A DNA stretch of 64,000 nucleotides from Streptomyces xanthochromogenes (GCF_014650455.1 NZ_BMUZ01000007.1:240388-304387); one strand, 5' to 3'; counted from the stretch's first letter, positions 34,291-43,601 are shown. Numbers and translations are program-made. Notes: generated by a model from the letters alone, not told the origin.

Positions 34291-36063
34291 TCACTTCTCG
34301 ACGCCGAGCGAGGCGTAGTCGTAGAAACCGTTGTTGTTGGTCGTCGTGTAGACGTTGGTGAGCCGGGAGCTGCGCCACTTGACGTTCTTCTCGAAGACGA
34401 ACGGCAGGTAGACGGCGTGCTCGGAGACCTTCTGGTTGATCTGCTTGTAGATGCCGGCCGCCTCTTCGGGGGTGTTCGCCGCGATGGCGTCGTCGAAGAG
34501 CTTGTCGATCGCCGGGTCCTTCAGCATCGAGTAGTTGTTGTTGCCGTTCGACAGGATGAACTTGGAGTCGACCAGCGGGAGCAGGAAGCCCTGGCCGGAC
34601 GCGAAGTCCGGGCCCCAGCCCATGATGATGATTCCGTAGTTCTTCTTCTTGACGACCTCGGGGTTGCCGATGATGCCGGTCGTCTGCGAACCGTCGTACT
34701 GGTCGATGTCGGCCTTGATGTTGACCTTGGCGAGCGCGGCCTGCATCGACTGGGCGGTGGCGACCTCGGCCGGCTTGTTGTTGCGGACCGCGATGGTGGT
34801 CGAGAAGCCGCCCGGCTTGCCGCAGGCGGCGAGCTCTTCCTTGGCCTTGGCGACGTTCGCGGCGCCGTCGTTCTGGGTCACGCCGTACGGGTCGTACGCC
34901 GGGTCCGAACCGCTGATGATCGGCGGCAGCATGTTGGTGGCGATGTCACCGCCGGCCTGCGGGCCGCCACGGGCGGTCTGCAGGGACTTGTGGTCCGAGC
35001 CGTAGATGACGGCCTTGCGGCAGTGCTCGTTGTCGAACGGGGCGACCGTCTGCGGGAAGACCGCGTAACGGATGTAGCCGGTGTCCGGGTTGTCGACGTT
35101 GCCCTTGGCCGTCTGGAGCGCCTTGGTGCGGCCGGCCGGGCTGAGGCCGGTGCCGTTGAGGTCGACGTCGTAGTCACCGTTGATCAGACGGCTGTCCATG
35201 TCGTCGGCGCTGGTCAGCAGCGTGAGGCTGATCTTGTCCGGCAGGGCCTTGCGGGCGGTGTCCGTCTTCGGATCCCACTGGTCGTTGCGGACCAGGACCA
35301 TGGACTTGTTGGGCTCGTAGGACTGCCACTTGTACGGGCCGAGCGAGAACGGCTTCAGGCCGTACTTCGACTGGGTGTCCTTGTCCTGGCGGACCGGGGT
35401 GCCCGAGGGCATGGCCAGCATCTGCTGGAAGTCGACGTTGGGCGCCGGGAGCTTGAAGACGATGGTCTTGTCGTCCGGCGTCTCGATCGCCTTCAGGCCC
35501 AGCTTGTCGGCGGAGGTGTCCTTGTAGGGACCCTTGTACTCACCGGTGGGGTCGAGGGCTTCCTTGAGGTAGACCGGGCCGCCGGAGATGACGTCCTGCG
35601 CCCAGATGCGCTCGATGCCGTACTTGACGTCCTTGGAGGTGACGGGCTTGCCGTCCTCCCACTTGACGCCGTCCTTCAGGTGGTACGTGTACGTCTTCTT
35701 GTCCGCCGAGACGTCCGCGAGCCCGGTCGCGATGTCCGGGACGAGCGTCTCGCTGTCCTTGCCCGGGGCGGGCTTGTAGGTGATCAGCGTGCGCGTGTAG
35801 TAGCGCGCGTAGTCCCACATGAAGCCGTAGTAACCGCGCTGCGGGTCCCAGGAGTCGGCGTCCTGGGTGCCGACGAACTTGAGCTCCCCGCCCTTCTTCG
35901 TCGACGCGTTCGCCAGCTTGCTGTTGGCGGCGTTGAACCCGGGGGCCTTGCCCTTGGAGTCGTTGCCGCCGCCCCCGCCGCAGGCAGCGGTGGACAGCAG
36001 AGCCGCAACGACGATGGCGGCGCCGGCGACCGTCTTTCGCCTTGATGAACCTAGGGTTGTCAC
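34291..36063 (-). CDS. Oligopeptide ABC transporter substrate-binding lipoprotein
   Basis: A 590-residue family 5 solute-binding protein. GTG 36063 has GGAGGAAG upstream. The lipoprotein signal is AGAAIVVAALLSTAAC with Cys28. The mature part has the family 5 plan: GLADVSADKKTYTYHLKDGVKWEDGKPVTSKD near residue 100-130 (described, not a full match), then AFDNEHCRKAVIYGSD and MGWGPDFASG. It binds peptides outside the membrane and hands them to the permeases. It lies between the two permease genes, the order being permease C, binding protein, permease B, then both ATPases. Confidence 0.95.
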   Translation of the reverse strand: MTTLGSSRRKTVAGAAIVVAALLSTAACGGGGGNDSKGKAPGFNAANSKLANASTKKGGELKFVGTQDADSWDPQRGYYGFMWDYARYYTRTLITYKPAPGKDSETLVPDIATGLADVSADKKTYTYHLKDGVKWEDGKPVTSKDVKYGIERIWAQDVISGGPVYLKEALDPTGEYKGPYKDTSADKLGLKAIETPDDKTIVFKLPAPNVDFQQMLAMPSGTPVRQDKDTQSKYGLKPFSLGPYKWQSYEPNKSMVLVRNDQWDPKTDTARKALPDKISLTLLTSADDMDSRLINGDYDVDLNGTGLSPAGRTKALQTAKGNVDNPDTGYIRYAVFPQTVAPFDNEHCRKAVIYGSDHKSLQTARGGPQAGGDIATNMLPPIISGSDPAYDPYGVTQNDGAANVAKAKEELAACGKPGGFSTTIAVRNNKPAEVATAQSMQAALAKVNIKADIDQYDGSQTTGIIGNPEVVKKKNYGIIIMGWGPDFASGQGFLLPLVDSKFILSNGNNNYSMLKDPAIDKLFDDAIAANTPEEAAGIYKQINQKVSEHAVYLPFVFEKNVKWRSSRLTNVYTTTNNNGFYDYASLGVEK

Positions 36064-36143
36064 GATCTCGCTTCCTCCGTTGTGGGCGTTTTGGGTGTCG
36101 CGGCCCGTGCGGTGCGCCGGGCCGGAGTATGTGAAGTCCCGCA

Positions 36144-37148
36144 TCAGCGGGAGCCCTTCGGGTCGAAGGCGTCGCGGACGCCGTCGCCGAAGAGGTTGAA
36201 CGCCATCACGGTGATGAAGATCGCCAGACCCGGGATGATCATGAACATCGGATCGGACTGGTAGGTCGCGATCGCGGTCGAGAGCATCTGCCCCCAGGAG
36301 GCCGTGGGCGGCTTGACGCCCGCTCCCAGGAAGCTGAGTGCCGCCTCGGTGAGGATGTTCGTGGGGATCATCAGCGTCATGTAGACGGTGATCGGCGCGA
36401 TGAGGTTGGGCAGCAGCTCCCGGAACAGGATGTAGCCGCGGCCCGCGCCGAGACTGCGCGCCGCCTCGACGTACTCGCGCTCGCGCAGCGACAGCGTCTG
36501 GCCGCGCACGATGCGTCCGACGTACGGCCACCCGAAGAAGCCGATCACCAGGATCATCACGAGCAGCCGGACCCCGGTGCCGTTGAGGCCGAAGAGCTGG
36601 TTGGGGACCACGGAGATCAGCGCGATGATGAAGAGCAGCTGCGGGAAGGAGAGCAGCATGTCCATCACGCGGCTGATGATGGCGTCGAGCCAGCCGCCGA
36701 AGTATCCGGCGATCACGCCGAGGACGGTGCCGACCAGGACCGCGAAGACGGCCGCGAGGAAGCCCACGAGCAGCGAGATGCGCGCGCCGTAGACGATCCG
36801 GCTGAACACGTCGCGGCCGTTGACCGGCTCAACACCCAGCAGGAAGTGCGAGTTGATGCCGCCCCAGCTGCCCACCGGGGTCGAGAGCAGCGGGTCGATC
36901 TGGTCCTCGTGGAAGTCGTCCGGCGGGTGCCCGAACGCGTCGACGATCAACGGAGCGAAGATCGCGACGAGGACCAGGAACACGACAACGATGCCACCGG
37001 TGAGGGCGAGCTTGTCCTTCTTCAGCCGGTTCCAGGCGATGCGGCCCAGCGAACGTCCCTCGACCGCTCTGGTCTCGCCGCTCGGCGTGACACTGATGTC
37101 CGCGGTCGGGTCCGCGTCGGCGGGTGTGTCGTGCAATGGTGCCGTCAT
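36144..37148 (-). CDS. Oligopeptide ABC transporter permease (OppC/DppC type)
   Basis: A 334-residue inner membrane protein and first gene of the operon. ATG 37148 was chosen; the longer open frame lacks a start context. After a polar N-terminus comes the first helix (LALTGGIVVVFLVLVAIFAPLIV) and the family segment LLGVEPVNGRDVFSRIVYGARISLLVG. The coupling loop is EREYVEAARSLGAGRGYILFRELLPN. The C-terminus (FNLFGDGVRDAFDPKGSR) is the family end. It pairs with the permease at 33169. Confidence 0.95.
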   Translation of the reverse strand: MTAPLHDTPADADPTADISVTPSGETRAVEGRSLGRIAWNRLKKDKLALTGGIVVVFLVLVAIFAPLIVDAFGHPPDDFHEDQIDPLLSTPVGSWGGINSHFLLGVEPVNGRDVFSRIVYGARISLLVGFLAAVFAVLVGTVLGVIAGYFGGWLDAIISRVMDMLLSFPQLLFIIALISVVPNQLFGLNGTGVRLLVMILVIGFFGWPYVGRIVRGQTLSLREREYVEAARSLGAGRGYILFRELLPNLIAPITVYMTLMIPTNILTEAALSFLGAGVKPPTASWGQMLSTAIATYQSDPMFMIIPGLAIFITVMAFNLFGDGVRDAFDPKGSR

Positions 37149-37652
37149 CGTGGCAAGGACCCCTCTCAACCGGCGGTGACCGGCCCGCACTTGCCGCTGT
37201 AGCGGCGCGTTCCCATCAGCAGTGCGAGCGGGGGGCGACACCGGGCAGCGGGTCGAGCTGCTCGCACAAGGGCCCGAACGGCCCTGCATGCCGGGAGTCT
37301 TCAATGGCGTCGCGATCACCCGCCAGACCTGGCGGCGAATGTATGCGTAAACGTGATGCGGAAAGAGGGTTTCCGTTATGCGGACGCAGGTGAACCAGGG
37401 GCGGACATGCGGAAGTTGGGGCGCAAGCGACGCGCTGGACCATTGCGGCGTTCGCCCCATCAGAACGGACATTCCCCTTACGCGTGAGGGGAGTTGGCAC
37501 GGTCTGTCCCGGTTGGGGCGCCGGACGGGACACACCCCCGTACGCGGGGCGGCCCCGGCACGCGGGTCAGTACGTGCGGGGCGTCAGTACGTGCGCGGGG
37601 CGGCCCCGGCACGCGGATCAGTACGTGCGGGGGGCAGTACGTGCCGGGGGAG
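37149..37652. promoter_or_regulatory. Region upstream of the oligopeptide operon
   Basis: About 500 bp between the permease start and the stop of the SseB-like gene. It contains a less GC-rich stretch (37320-37400) likely to hold the operon promoter. Two inverted repeats lie in it: CGCCAG-AC-CTGGCG (37321-37334) and CGGAAA-GAGGG-TTTCCG (37359-37375). The right end (37537-37670) is a repeat cluster described separately. No gene is seen. Confidence 0.5.
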
Positions 37653-37675
37653 TCAGTACGTGCGCGGGGCGGCCG
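37537..37675. repeat. Repeats at the 3' end of the SseB-like gene
   Basis: The word AGTACGTGC or TACGTGC recurs five times (near 37569, 37586, 37620, 37636 and 37655). A longer unit with GTGCGCGGGGCGGCCCCGGC occurs twice. Read leftward, the last codons of the SseB-like gene (for Pro-Arg-Thr-Tyr-stop) are copied downstream as untranslated repeats. Confidence 0.7.
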
Positions 37676-38450
37676 GCGGGTAGCCGTAGCCGGGCCCGCC
37701 GGGGGCCGGGGCGGCGTGCGCCTCACGGTCGTAGAAGGGCCGCGTGGCGGCCTTCAGCCACATGCCGACCGGGTCGTACTCGTCCGACATCGCGACGGTG
37801 GAGACGGCGAGGCCGTCCGGCACCGCAGGGATGGACTGCTGCATCATCGCCCGCACCGCGTCCACCGACTGCGGACCGGTGTCGTAGAGGTCGAGCCCGA
37901 TCGCCAGGTACGGCGTGCCGAGCGCGGGCTGCACCCAGGCGCGGCGCAGCGAGCGCACGGCCGGGGTGCGGTGCGCGTGCTGCGCGAGCAGGGCGTAGAA
38001 CTGCGGGATCTCCACGGCCGGTTCGGACAGCCGCAGCGGCCCCGCGGGCATCCGGTCGAGGCCGGTGGCGATCCGGCGCAGATCCGTCCAGGGAATGCCG
38101 ACGCCGCCGCCGGGGGCGTGCGGATTGAGCCAGATCCCGTAGCGGTCGGGGTAGAGCGAGCGGGCGATGTCGAGGGCGCCGGTCACTTCGTGATCCCGGT
38201 TCCAGCCGCTGGCGGACAGCTCCTGCACGGAGGTGACACAGGGCGCGTAGGAGACGCCGTCGACCTCCATGTTCCCGTACTGCGCATCCGGGGAGCCCGG
38301 CCGGCCGTTCCACAGCAGCATCCAGATCCGGCCGGATGCGGGGTCCGCGAGCGCGTGGAGCAGCGCCTCGTACACGTCGTAGCGCCCGGGGGTCACCTGG
38401 CGCAGCATGTGCTCGACCTGCCCGGCCGCCGCGGTGCCTGACGCGCTCAC
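37653..38450 (-). CDS. SseB-type protein, first copy
   Basis: A 265-residue protein. GTG 38450 was chosen; it gives a start VSASGTAAAGQVEHMLRQV. Two related halves are seen: DPASGRIWMLLWNGRPG to the SLYPDRYGIWLNPHAPGG region, then a C-terminal half with YLAIGLDLYDT and DPVGMWLKAATRPFYDREA. This matches the SseB N- and C-terminal domain type (enhanced serine sensitivity protein B of E. coli), whose biochemical role is unclear. The C-terminal tail is Pro/Gly/Tyr-rich. It lies close to a second copy and to the glycine-serine operon, which fits a link with serine. Confidence 0.8.
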   Translation of the reverse strand: MSASGTAAAGQVEHMLRQVTPGRYDVYEALLHALADPASGRIWMLLWNGRPGSPDAQYGNMEVDGVSYAPCVTSVQELSASGWNRDHEVTGALDIARSLYPDRYGIWLNPHAPGGGVGIPWTDLRRIATGLDRMPAGPLRLSEPAVEIPQFYALLAQHAHRTPAVRSLRRAWVQPALGTPYLAIGLDLYDTGPQSVDAVRAMMQQSIPAVPDGLAVSTVAMSDEYDPVGMWLKAATRPFYDREAHAAPAPGGPGYGYPPAAPRTY

Positions 38451-38617
38451 CCTGGGTCCCGCCCCTCTTCGATCCACCGTGCCGACGCCTGCGCCGCCCC
38501 GCAGCCCCGGGCACACGCGTGCGGCTGCGGGGGTGCAAGGGTCATGAAACCAGGTTAAGCCGCCGTACAGACACCGCCATGACCCGGCGGGACCTGCCGC
38601 GACGCACCCGGTGGTTG

Positions 38618-39391
38618 CTACTGGGCCCGTGCGTAGAAGGGCCGTACCCGCTCGCGCATCCAGGTGGCGACCGGATCCTGGGTCACGTCGAGCAGGACCA
38701 GATTGACCGGCCATCCGACCGGGACCCGGCCGAGCGCCCGGCCGAGCGCCTCCATGGGGGCGCCGCGCCCCGCCCCGTCCCAGGTGGCGAACTCCACGCC
38801 GATGAAGAGCGTGGGCGACTCGCCCTCGATGGAGGCGAGCGCGCGGCGGGCGCTGAGCACCACGCCGATCGCCTCGAACTCCTCGGCCGCGACGGCCAGG
38901 AAGTCGACCGGCTCCTCCTGCCAGTCCGGCTCGAAGAGCCGCACCCGCGCGCCCGACGCGGGCCCGTCGAGCGCGGTGAGTCCGGTGCGGCACAGTTCGG
39001 CGACGGCGGGCGGAGGCAGCGGCATGCCCACCGCGCCCTCGGGGTTGACGACGATGCCGAGCTGCGGCGGCAGCCCGCGCGCGAACTCGACGGCGGGGGC
39101 GACGGCGAACGACATGTGGGAGCCGACACAGCGCAGGAACTGCTGCTCGGAGCTGTACACCGGCACGTAGGGGGAGCCGTCGAGCTCCATGGTGGGCAGG
39201 TCGAGGTCCCTGCTGTCCTGGCTGCCGCCGTTGGGCAGCGGCACCCATACGGGGTTGCGGCCGAGCACCTCTATGAGGCGGGGGCCCGCGTCGGGCTGCC
39301 CGACGGCCGCGGACAGGACCTCTTCGAGCTCGTTGCCGGGCCATCCCCCGCCGCCGTGCGGATGCGCGAACGCCTGCTCCGGAAAGTTCAT
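38618..39391 (-). CDS. SseB-type protein, second copy
   Basis: A 257-residue paralog of the preceding gene. ATG 39391 has GAAGGA 8 nt upstream. It shows WPGNELEEVLSAAVGQPDAG, a segment like the SseB N-terminal domain (NPVWVPLPNGG, PYVPVYSSEQQFLRCVG), and the C-terminal domain (PTLFIGVEFATWDGAG, DPVATWMRERVRPFYARAQ). The two copies end in the same way (DPV-xx-W-ERVRPFY type), so they share an origin. Function unknown; see the other copy. Confidence 0.82.
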   Translation of the reverse strand: MNFPEQAFAHPHGGGGWPGNELEEVLSAAVGQPDAGPRLIEVLGRNPVWVPLPNGGSQDSRDLDLPTMELDGSPYVPVYSSEQQFLRCVGSHMSFAVAPAVEFARGLPPQLGIVVNPEGAVGMPLPPPAVAELCRTGLTALDGPASGARVRLFEPDWQEEPVDFLAVAAEEFEAIGVVLSARRALASIEGESPTLFIGVEFATWDGAGRGAPMEALGRALGRVPVGWPVNLVLLDVTQDPVATWMRERVRPFYARAQ

Positions 39392-39497
39392 GTGCCGTCC
39401 TTCTCCCCCGACTGCTGTCGTGCCCCTCGACCCTAGCGCCGCCGACGCGCGCCGCGGAAAGGGTGCCGGGAATGGGCCCGGCGCACGCCATGCGGCG

Positions 39498-40166
39498 CTA
39501 CTTCGTGAAGCCGATGCGGTGCAGTACCGACGCCGACTCGCGGTCGAGCAGCACCGCGCTCGCGCAGCCGGTCGGCAGCCGTCCGGCCTCCACCTGGGCT
39601 ATGAGGCGGCGGGCCGCGCCGCGGTGCCGGGCGAACGCGTACCTCGACACCCAGCGGCCCCGGGCGGCCTGGCCCTCCAGGGCGGTGCCGGGCGCCACGT
39701 CGAGCACGACCAGGCGCAGCGCGCGCCCCCGGCGCCGGGCGCCCCGGCCCAGCCAGTGCCGCACCCAGGCCTGCGTCCCGCAGTCGTGCACGACGAGGCT
39801 GTCGCCGGAGCGCAGCGCCCACCAGGTCCTGGCGAAGTGCGCGGTGCGGGTGAGCGGGCGGTAGAGGGCGTACGGGATGCCGGGGAGTCGGCGCTGCCAG
39901 GCGAGGCGGGTGTCCTGGGAGTCGATGCGGCGGTCGGTGACGGTGCGGCGCATCAGTGTCGTCTTGCCGCTTCCGGGCAGACCCGACACCACCACGACGT
40001 CCCCCGCGTCGAAGAGCAGCTCGGGCGGGGTGCTCCCGGGCCGCCCGCGCAGGTCCCGCACCGCCTCGCTCATCACCGGGCGCGGCGGCCGGTCCCGCGC
40101 CGCCCGCCCCGGCCCTTCCGCCTCGGGCGCCTCCCGCGTCCGGCCCGTTCCGTGTCCAACCGTCAT
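39498..40166 (-). CDS. P-loop AAA-type ATPase
   Basis: A 222-residue protein. ATG 40166 was chosen for the GGGGGAG upstream. Walker A is GLPGSGKTTLMRR at about residues 62-74. Walker B-like Asp is in VVLDVAPGTA. Other features: DSLVVHDCGTQAW and a basic region (WLGRGARRRGRALR). It resembles small kinase-like ATPases found beside the glycine cleavage genes in Streptomyces. The substrate cannot be told. It is divergent from gcvT across the riboswitch. Confidence 0.8.
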   Translation of the reverse strand: MTVGHGTGRTREAPEAEGPGRAARDRPPRPVMSEAVRDLRGRPGSTPPELLFDAGDVVVVSGLPGSGKTTLMRRTVTDRRIDSQDTRLAWQRRLPGIPYALYRPLTRTAHFARTWWALRSGDSLVVHDCGTQAWVRHWLGRGARRRGRALRLVVLDVAPGTALEGQAARGRWVSRYAFARHRGAARRLIAQVEAGRLPTGCASAVLLDRESASVLHRIGFTK

Positions 40167-40300
40167 GGCACTCCCCCCTGTTCGGATTCCCGGACCCCTG
40201 CCCTGGAAGTGTAAAGAGACGGTAATAGGGCTCAAGCGATTTGCCGCTTCCGGGATGCGTGCAATGATGTGCGCGCCAACTGCATACCGGCCGTTCGAAT

Positions 40301-40502
40301 CCGCGCGGGAGAGTCCTCAGCAGCTGTGAGCTGGGGCGCCGAAGGAGCAAGTTCCTCCCTTGAATCTCTCAGGCCCCGTACCGCGCGGACGAGGCAGATC
40401 TGAAAAGCGGACCGTCCCCTGCCGGACGGTCCCACCCAAGGTGCAAGCCGTGCCGCGCAGCGCGCGACGGTGAACCTCTCAGGTTCCGATGACAGATGGG
40501 GA
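40301..40502 (+). ncRNA. Tandem glycine riboswitch
   Basis: Two aptamers in the leader of gcvT. The first (about 40301-40405) begins CGCGCGGGAGAGTCC and includes GCCGAAGGAGCAA, CTCTCAGGC and GTACCGCGCGG. The second (about 40408-40502) includes CACCCAAGGTGCAAGCC and ACCTCTCAGGTTCCGATGACAGA. Glycine binding would turn on the glycine cleavage genes that follow. Confidence 0.95.
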
Positions 40503-40546
40503 GGATGTCCTCGACCGTCATGCCCCGGGACCTTGGAGCAACATCC

Positions 40547-41671
40547 ATGAGCAACGCCCCCCGTCTGACCTCCCTCGATGCCCTGCATCGTTCGCTGGGC
40601 GCCACGATGACCGACTTCGCGGGCTGGGACATGCCGCTGCGGTACGGGAGCGAGCGCGACGAGCACAACGCCGTGCGCACCCGCGCCGGGCTCTTCGACC
40701 TGTCCCACATGGGCGAGATCACCGTCACCGGCCCCGAGGCCATGAAGGCGCTGAACTACGCGCTGGTCGGCAACATCGCCACCATCGGCCTCGGCCGCGC
40801 CCGGTACACGATGATCTGCCAGGAGGACGGCGGGATCGTCGACGACCTGATCGTCTACCGCCTGGGCGAGACCGAGGCCCCCGAATACCTGGTCGTCGCC
40901 AACGCGGGCAACGCGCAGATCGTGCTCGACGCGATCACCGAGCGCGCGGCCGGCTTCGACGCCGAGGTCCGCGACGACCGGGACGCCTACGCGCTCATCG
41001 CGGTGCAGGGCCCCGAGTCCCCCGGCATCCTGAAGTCCGTCACCGATGCCGACCTCGACGGCCTGAAGTACTACGCCGGTCTGCCCGGCACGGTCGCCGG
41101 TGTGCCCGCGCTGATCGCCCGCACCGGCTACACCGGTGAGGACGGCTTCGAGCTGTTCGTGGCGCCGGAGCACGCCGAGCGGCTGTGGCGGGCGCTGACC
41201 GAGGCCGGCCAGGACGCGGGCCTCGTGCCGTGCGGCCTGTCCTGCCGCGACACGCTGCGCCTGGAGGCGGGCATGCCGCTGTACGGGCACGAGCTGACGA
41301 CCGCGCTCACGCCGTTCGACGCGGGGCTCGGCCGGGTCGTGAAGTTCGAGAAGGACGGCGACTTCGTCGGCCGCAAGGCGCTGGAGGCCGCCGCCGAGAA
41401 GGCCGAGGCCAACCCGCCGCGCAAGCTGGTCGGCCTGATCGCCGAGGGGCGCCGGGTGCCGCGCGCCGGGTTCTCGGTGGTGGCCGGCGGCGAGGTCGTC
41501 GGCGAGGTCACCTCGGGCGCCCCCTCCCCGACGCTCGGCAAGCCGATCGCGATCGCATACGTGGACGCCGCGCACGCCGCGCCCGGCACCGAAGGTGTCG
41601 GCATCGACATCCGCGGCACGCACGAGGCGTACGAGGTCGTCGCGCTGCCCTTCTACAAGCGCCAGAAGTGA
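40547..41671 (+). CDS. gcvT: Glycine cleavage system T protein (aminomethyltransferase)
   Basis: A 374-residue protein. ATG 40547 was chosen because TTGGAG lies 9 nt upstream and the longer frame runs into the riboswitch. It transfers the one-carbon unit from the aminomethyl-lipoyl H protein to tetrahydrofolate, with release of ammonia. Landmarks: MTDFAGWDMPLRYGSERDEH at the start, LFDLSHMGEITVTGP, the folate-binding GYTGEDGFELF and the C-terminal GKPIAIAYV. It is the first gene of the riboswitch-controlled operon gcvT-gcvH-glyA(-sdaA). gcvP is not in this window. Confidence 0.98.
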   Translation: MSNAPRLTSLDALHRSLGATMTDFAGWDMPLRYGSERDEHNAVRTRAGLFDLSHMGEITVTGPEAMKALNYALVGNIATIGLGRARYTMICQEDGGIVDDLIVYRLGETEAPEYLVVANAGNAQIVLDAITERAAGFDAEVRDDRDAYALIAVQGPESPGILKSVTDADLDGLKYYAGLPGTVAGVPALIARTGYTGEDGFELFVAPEHAERLWRALTEAGQDAGLVPCGLSCRDTLRLEAGMPLYGHELTTALTPFDAGLGRVVKFEKDGDFVGRKALEAAAEKAEANPPRKLVGLIAEGRRVPRAGFSVVAGGEVVGEVTSGAPSPTLGKPIAIAYVDAAHAAPGTEGVGIDIRGTHEAYEVVALPFYKRQK

Positions 41672-41771
41672 CGAGCGCCTCCGTCCGGCAGCCCCTTTCC
41701 CGTCCCGCCGTCCGAGACACTCGTCCAGACCCCGTCACCAGCACTCCCCCGCGTACAGGAGAATTCAGGTC

Positions 41772-42146
41772 ATGAGCAACCCGCAGCAGCTTCGCTACAG
41801 CAAGGAGCACGAGTGGCTGTCGAGCGCCGAGGACGGCGTCTCGACGGTCGGCATCACGGAGCACGCGGCCAACGCGCTCGGTGACGTGGTGTACGTCCAG
41901 CTCCCCGAGGTGGGTGACACGGTGACCGCGGGCGAGACCTGCGGCGAGCTGGAGTCCACCAAGTCGGTCAGCGACCTGTACTCCCCGGTCACCGGCGAGG
42001 TCGTCGCCGCCAACCAGGACGTCGTGGACGACCCCTCGCTCGTCAACTCGGCCCCGTTCGAGGGCGGTTGGCTGTTCAAGGTGAAGGTCACGGACGAGCC
42101 GGGCGACCTGCTCTCCGCCGACGAGTACACCGACTTCGCCAGCTGA
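41772..42146 (+). CDS. gcvH: Glycine cleavage system H protein
   Basis: A 124-residue lipoyl carrier. ATG 41772 is preceded by AGGAGAATTC. The lipoylation lysine is Lys64 in CGELESTKSVSDLYSPVTGEV. It shuttles the aminomethyl group between the P, T and L proteins. The start SNPQQLRYSKEHEWL and end (ADEYTDFAS) match the family. It lies 100 nt after gcvT. Confidence 0.98.
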   Translation: MSNPQQLRYSKEHEWLSSAEDGVSTVGITEHAANALGDVVYVQLPEVGDTVTAGETCGELESTKSVSDLYSPVTGEVVAANQDVVDDPSLVNSAPFEGGWLFKVKVTDEPGDLLSADEYTDFAS

Positions 42147-42184
42147 CCCAGGCCACTGGGACAAGGGATTCAAGGGATCGTCTG

Positions 42185-43444
42185 ATGTCGCTTCTGAACC
42201 AGCCCCTCCACGAGCTGGACCCGGACGTCGCCGCCGCCGTCGACGCCGAGCTCCACCGCCAGCAGTCCACCCTCGAGATGATCGCCTCGGAGAACTTCGC
42301 TCCGGTCGCGGTCATGGAGGCCCAGGGCTCGGTCCTCACCAACAAGTACGCCGAGGGCTACCCGGGCCGCCGCTACTACGGCGGCTGCGAGCACGTCGAC
42401 GTGGTCGAGCAGATCGCGATCGACCGCATCAAGGCGCTGTTCGGCGCCGAGGCCGCCAACGTGCAGCCGCACTCGGGCGCCCAGGCCAACGCGGCCGCGA
42501 TGTTCGCGCTGCTGAAGCCGGGCGACACGATCATGGGTCTGAACCTGGCCCACGGCGGTCACCTGACCCACGGCATGAAGATCAACTTCTCCGGCAAGCT
42601 CTACAACGTGGTCCCGTACCACGTCGACGAGACCGGCGAGGTCGACATGGCCGAGGTCGAGCGCCTGGCCAAGGAGTCCAAGCCGAAGCTGATCGTGGCC
42701 GGCTGGTCCGCGTACCCGCGCCAGCTGGACTTCGCCGCCTTCCGCCGCATCGCGGACGAGGTCGGTGCGTACCTGATGGTCGACATGGCCCACTTCGCGG
42801 GCCTGGTCGCCGCGGGTCTGCACCCCAACCCGGTGCCGCACGCCCACGTCGTGACCACCACCACGCACAAGACCCTCGGCGGTCCGCGCGGCGGTGTCAT
42901 CCTGTCGACGCAGGAGCTCGCCAAGAAGATCAACTCGGCGGTCTTCCCGGGCCAGCAGGGCGGTCCCCTGGAGCACGTCATCGCGGCGAAGGCGGTGTCG
43001 TTCAAGGTCGCGGCCTCGCCCGAGTTCAAGGAGCGCCAGCAGCGCACCCTGGACGGCGCCCGGATTCTGGCCGAGCGCCTGGTCCAGGACGACGTGCGGG
43101 CCGTCGGCGTCGACGTCCTGACCGGCGGCACCGATGTGCACCTGGTCCTGGTGGACCTGCGCAACTCGGAGCTGGACGGCCAGCAGGCCGAGGACCGCCT
43201 CCACGAGGTCGGCATCACGGTCAACCGGAACGCCATCCCGAACGACCCGCGGCCGCCGATGGTGACCTCGGGCCTGCGGATCGGCACCCCGGCGCTCGCC
43301 ACCCGCGGCTTCGGCGACGACGACTTCCGTGAGGTCGCCGACATCATCGCCGAGGCCCTGAAGCCGGACTTCGACCAGGACGCCCTGGCCGCCCGGGTGT
43401 CCGCTCTGGCCGCGAAGCACCCCCTGTACCCCGGCCTGAAGTAG
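42185..43444 (+). CDS. glyA: Serine hydroxymethyltransferase
   Basis: A 419-residue PLP enzyme that interconverts serine and glycine with tetrahydrofolate. ATG 42185 lies 38 nt after the gcvH stop. The PLP lysine is Lys229 in VTTTTHKTLGGPRGG. Other landmarks: STLEMIASENFAPVAVMEAQG, NVQPHSGAQANAA and MVDMAHFAGLVAAG. In this operon it uses the methylene-tetrahydrofolate made from glycine to form serine. Confidence 0.98.
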   Translation: MSLLNQPLHELDPDVAAAVDAELHRQQSTLEMIASENFAPVAVMEAQGSVLTNKYAEGYPGRRYYGGCEHVDVVEQIAIDRIKALFGAEAANVQPHSGAQANAAAMFALLKPGDTIMGLNLAHGGHLTHGMKINFSGKLYNVVPYHVDETGEVDMAEVERLAKESKPKLIVAGWSAYPRQLDFAAFRRIADEVGAYLMVDMAHFAGLVAAGLHPNPVPHAHVVTTTTHKTLGGPRGGVILSTQELAKKINSAVFPGQQGGPLEHVIAAKAVSFKVAASPEFKERQQRTLDGARILAERLVQDDVRAVGVDVLTGGTDVHLVLVDLRNSELDGQQAEDRLHEVGITVNRNAIPNDPRPPMVTSGLRIGTPALATRGFGDDDFREVADIIAEALKPDFDQDALAARVSALAAKHPLYPGLK

Positions 43445-43486
43445 TTTCGTACGCTTTCGTTCTCGGTTCATTCCGTACGAAGCCCC

Positions 43487-43524
43487 GGGGCACCGCGCAC
43501 ACTGGGTAGTGAGCGCGGTGCCCC
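43487..43524 (+). terminator. Hairpin between glyA and sdaA
   Basis: GGGGCACCGCGC and GCGCGGTGCCCC form a perfect 12-bp stem with a 14-nt loop. No U-run follows. It may stop part of the transcripts before sdaA, or belong to sdaA's own leader. Confidence 0.65.
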
Positions 43525-43601
43525 ATCCCATGCTGTGCCAGCTTTGCTCTGCGATACCCCGGCAGACAACGGCGTCTACCAACCCCCACAAGGAGTCTCC
43601 C

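Noticed and set aside
33631..36045. Long open frame (804 codons) on the plus strand across the oligopeptide operon
   Set aside because: It is antisense to well-supported permease and binding-protein genes and is an effect of high GC content; no start site or domain.
37321..37334. DasR (dre) site before the oligopeptide operon
   Set aside because: CGCCAG-AC-CTGGCG is palindromic but does not match the known ACTGGTCTAGACCAGT pattern.
37569..37660. TACGTGC repeats considered as CRISPR or origin iterons
   Set aside because: Irregular spacing, and the words are copies of the end of the neighbouring gene.
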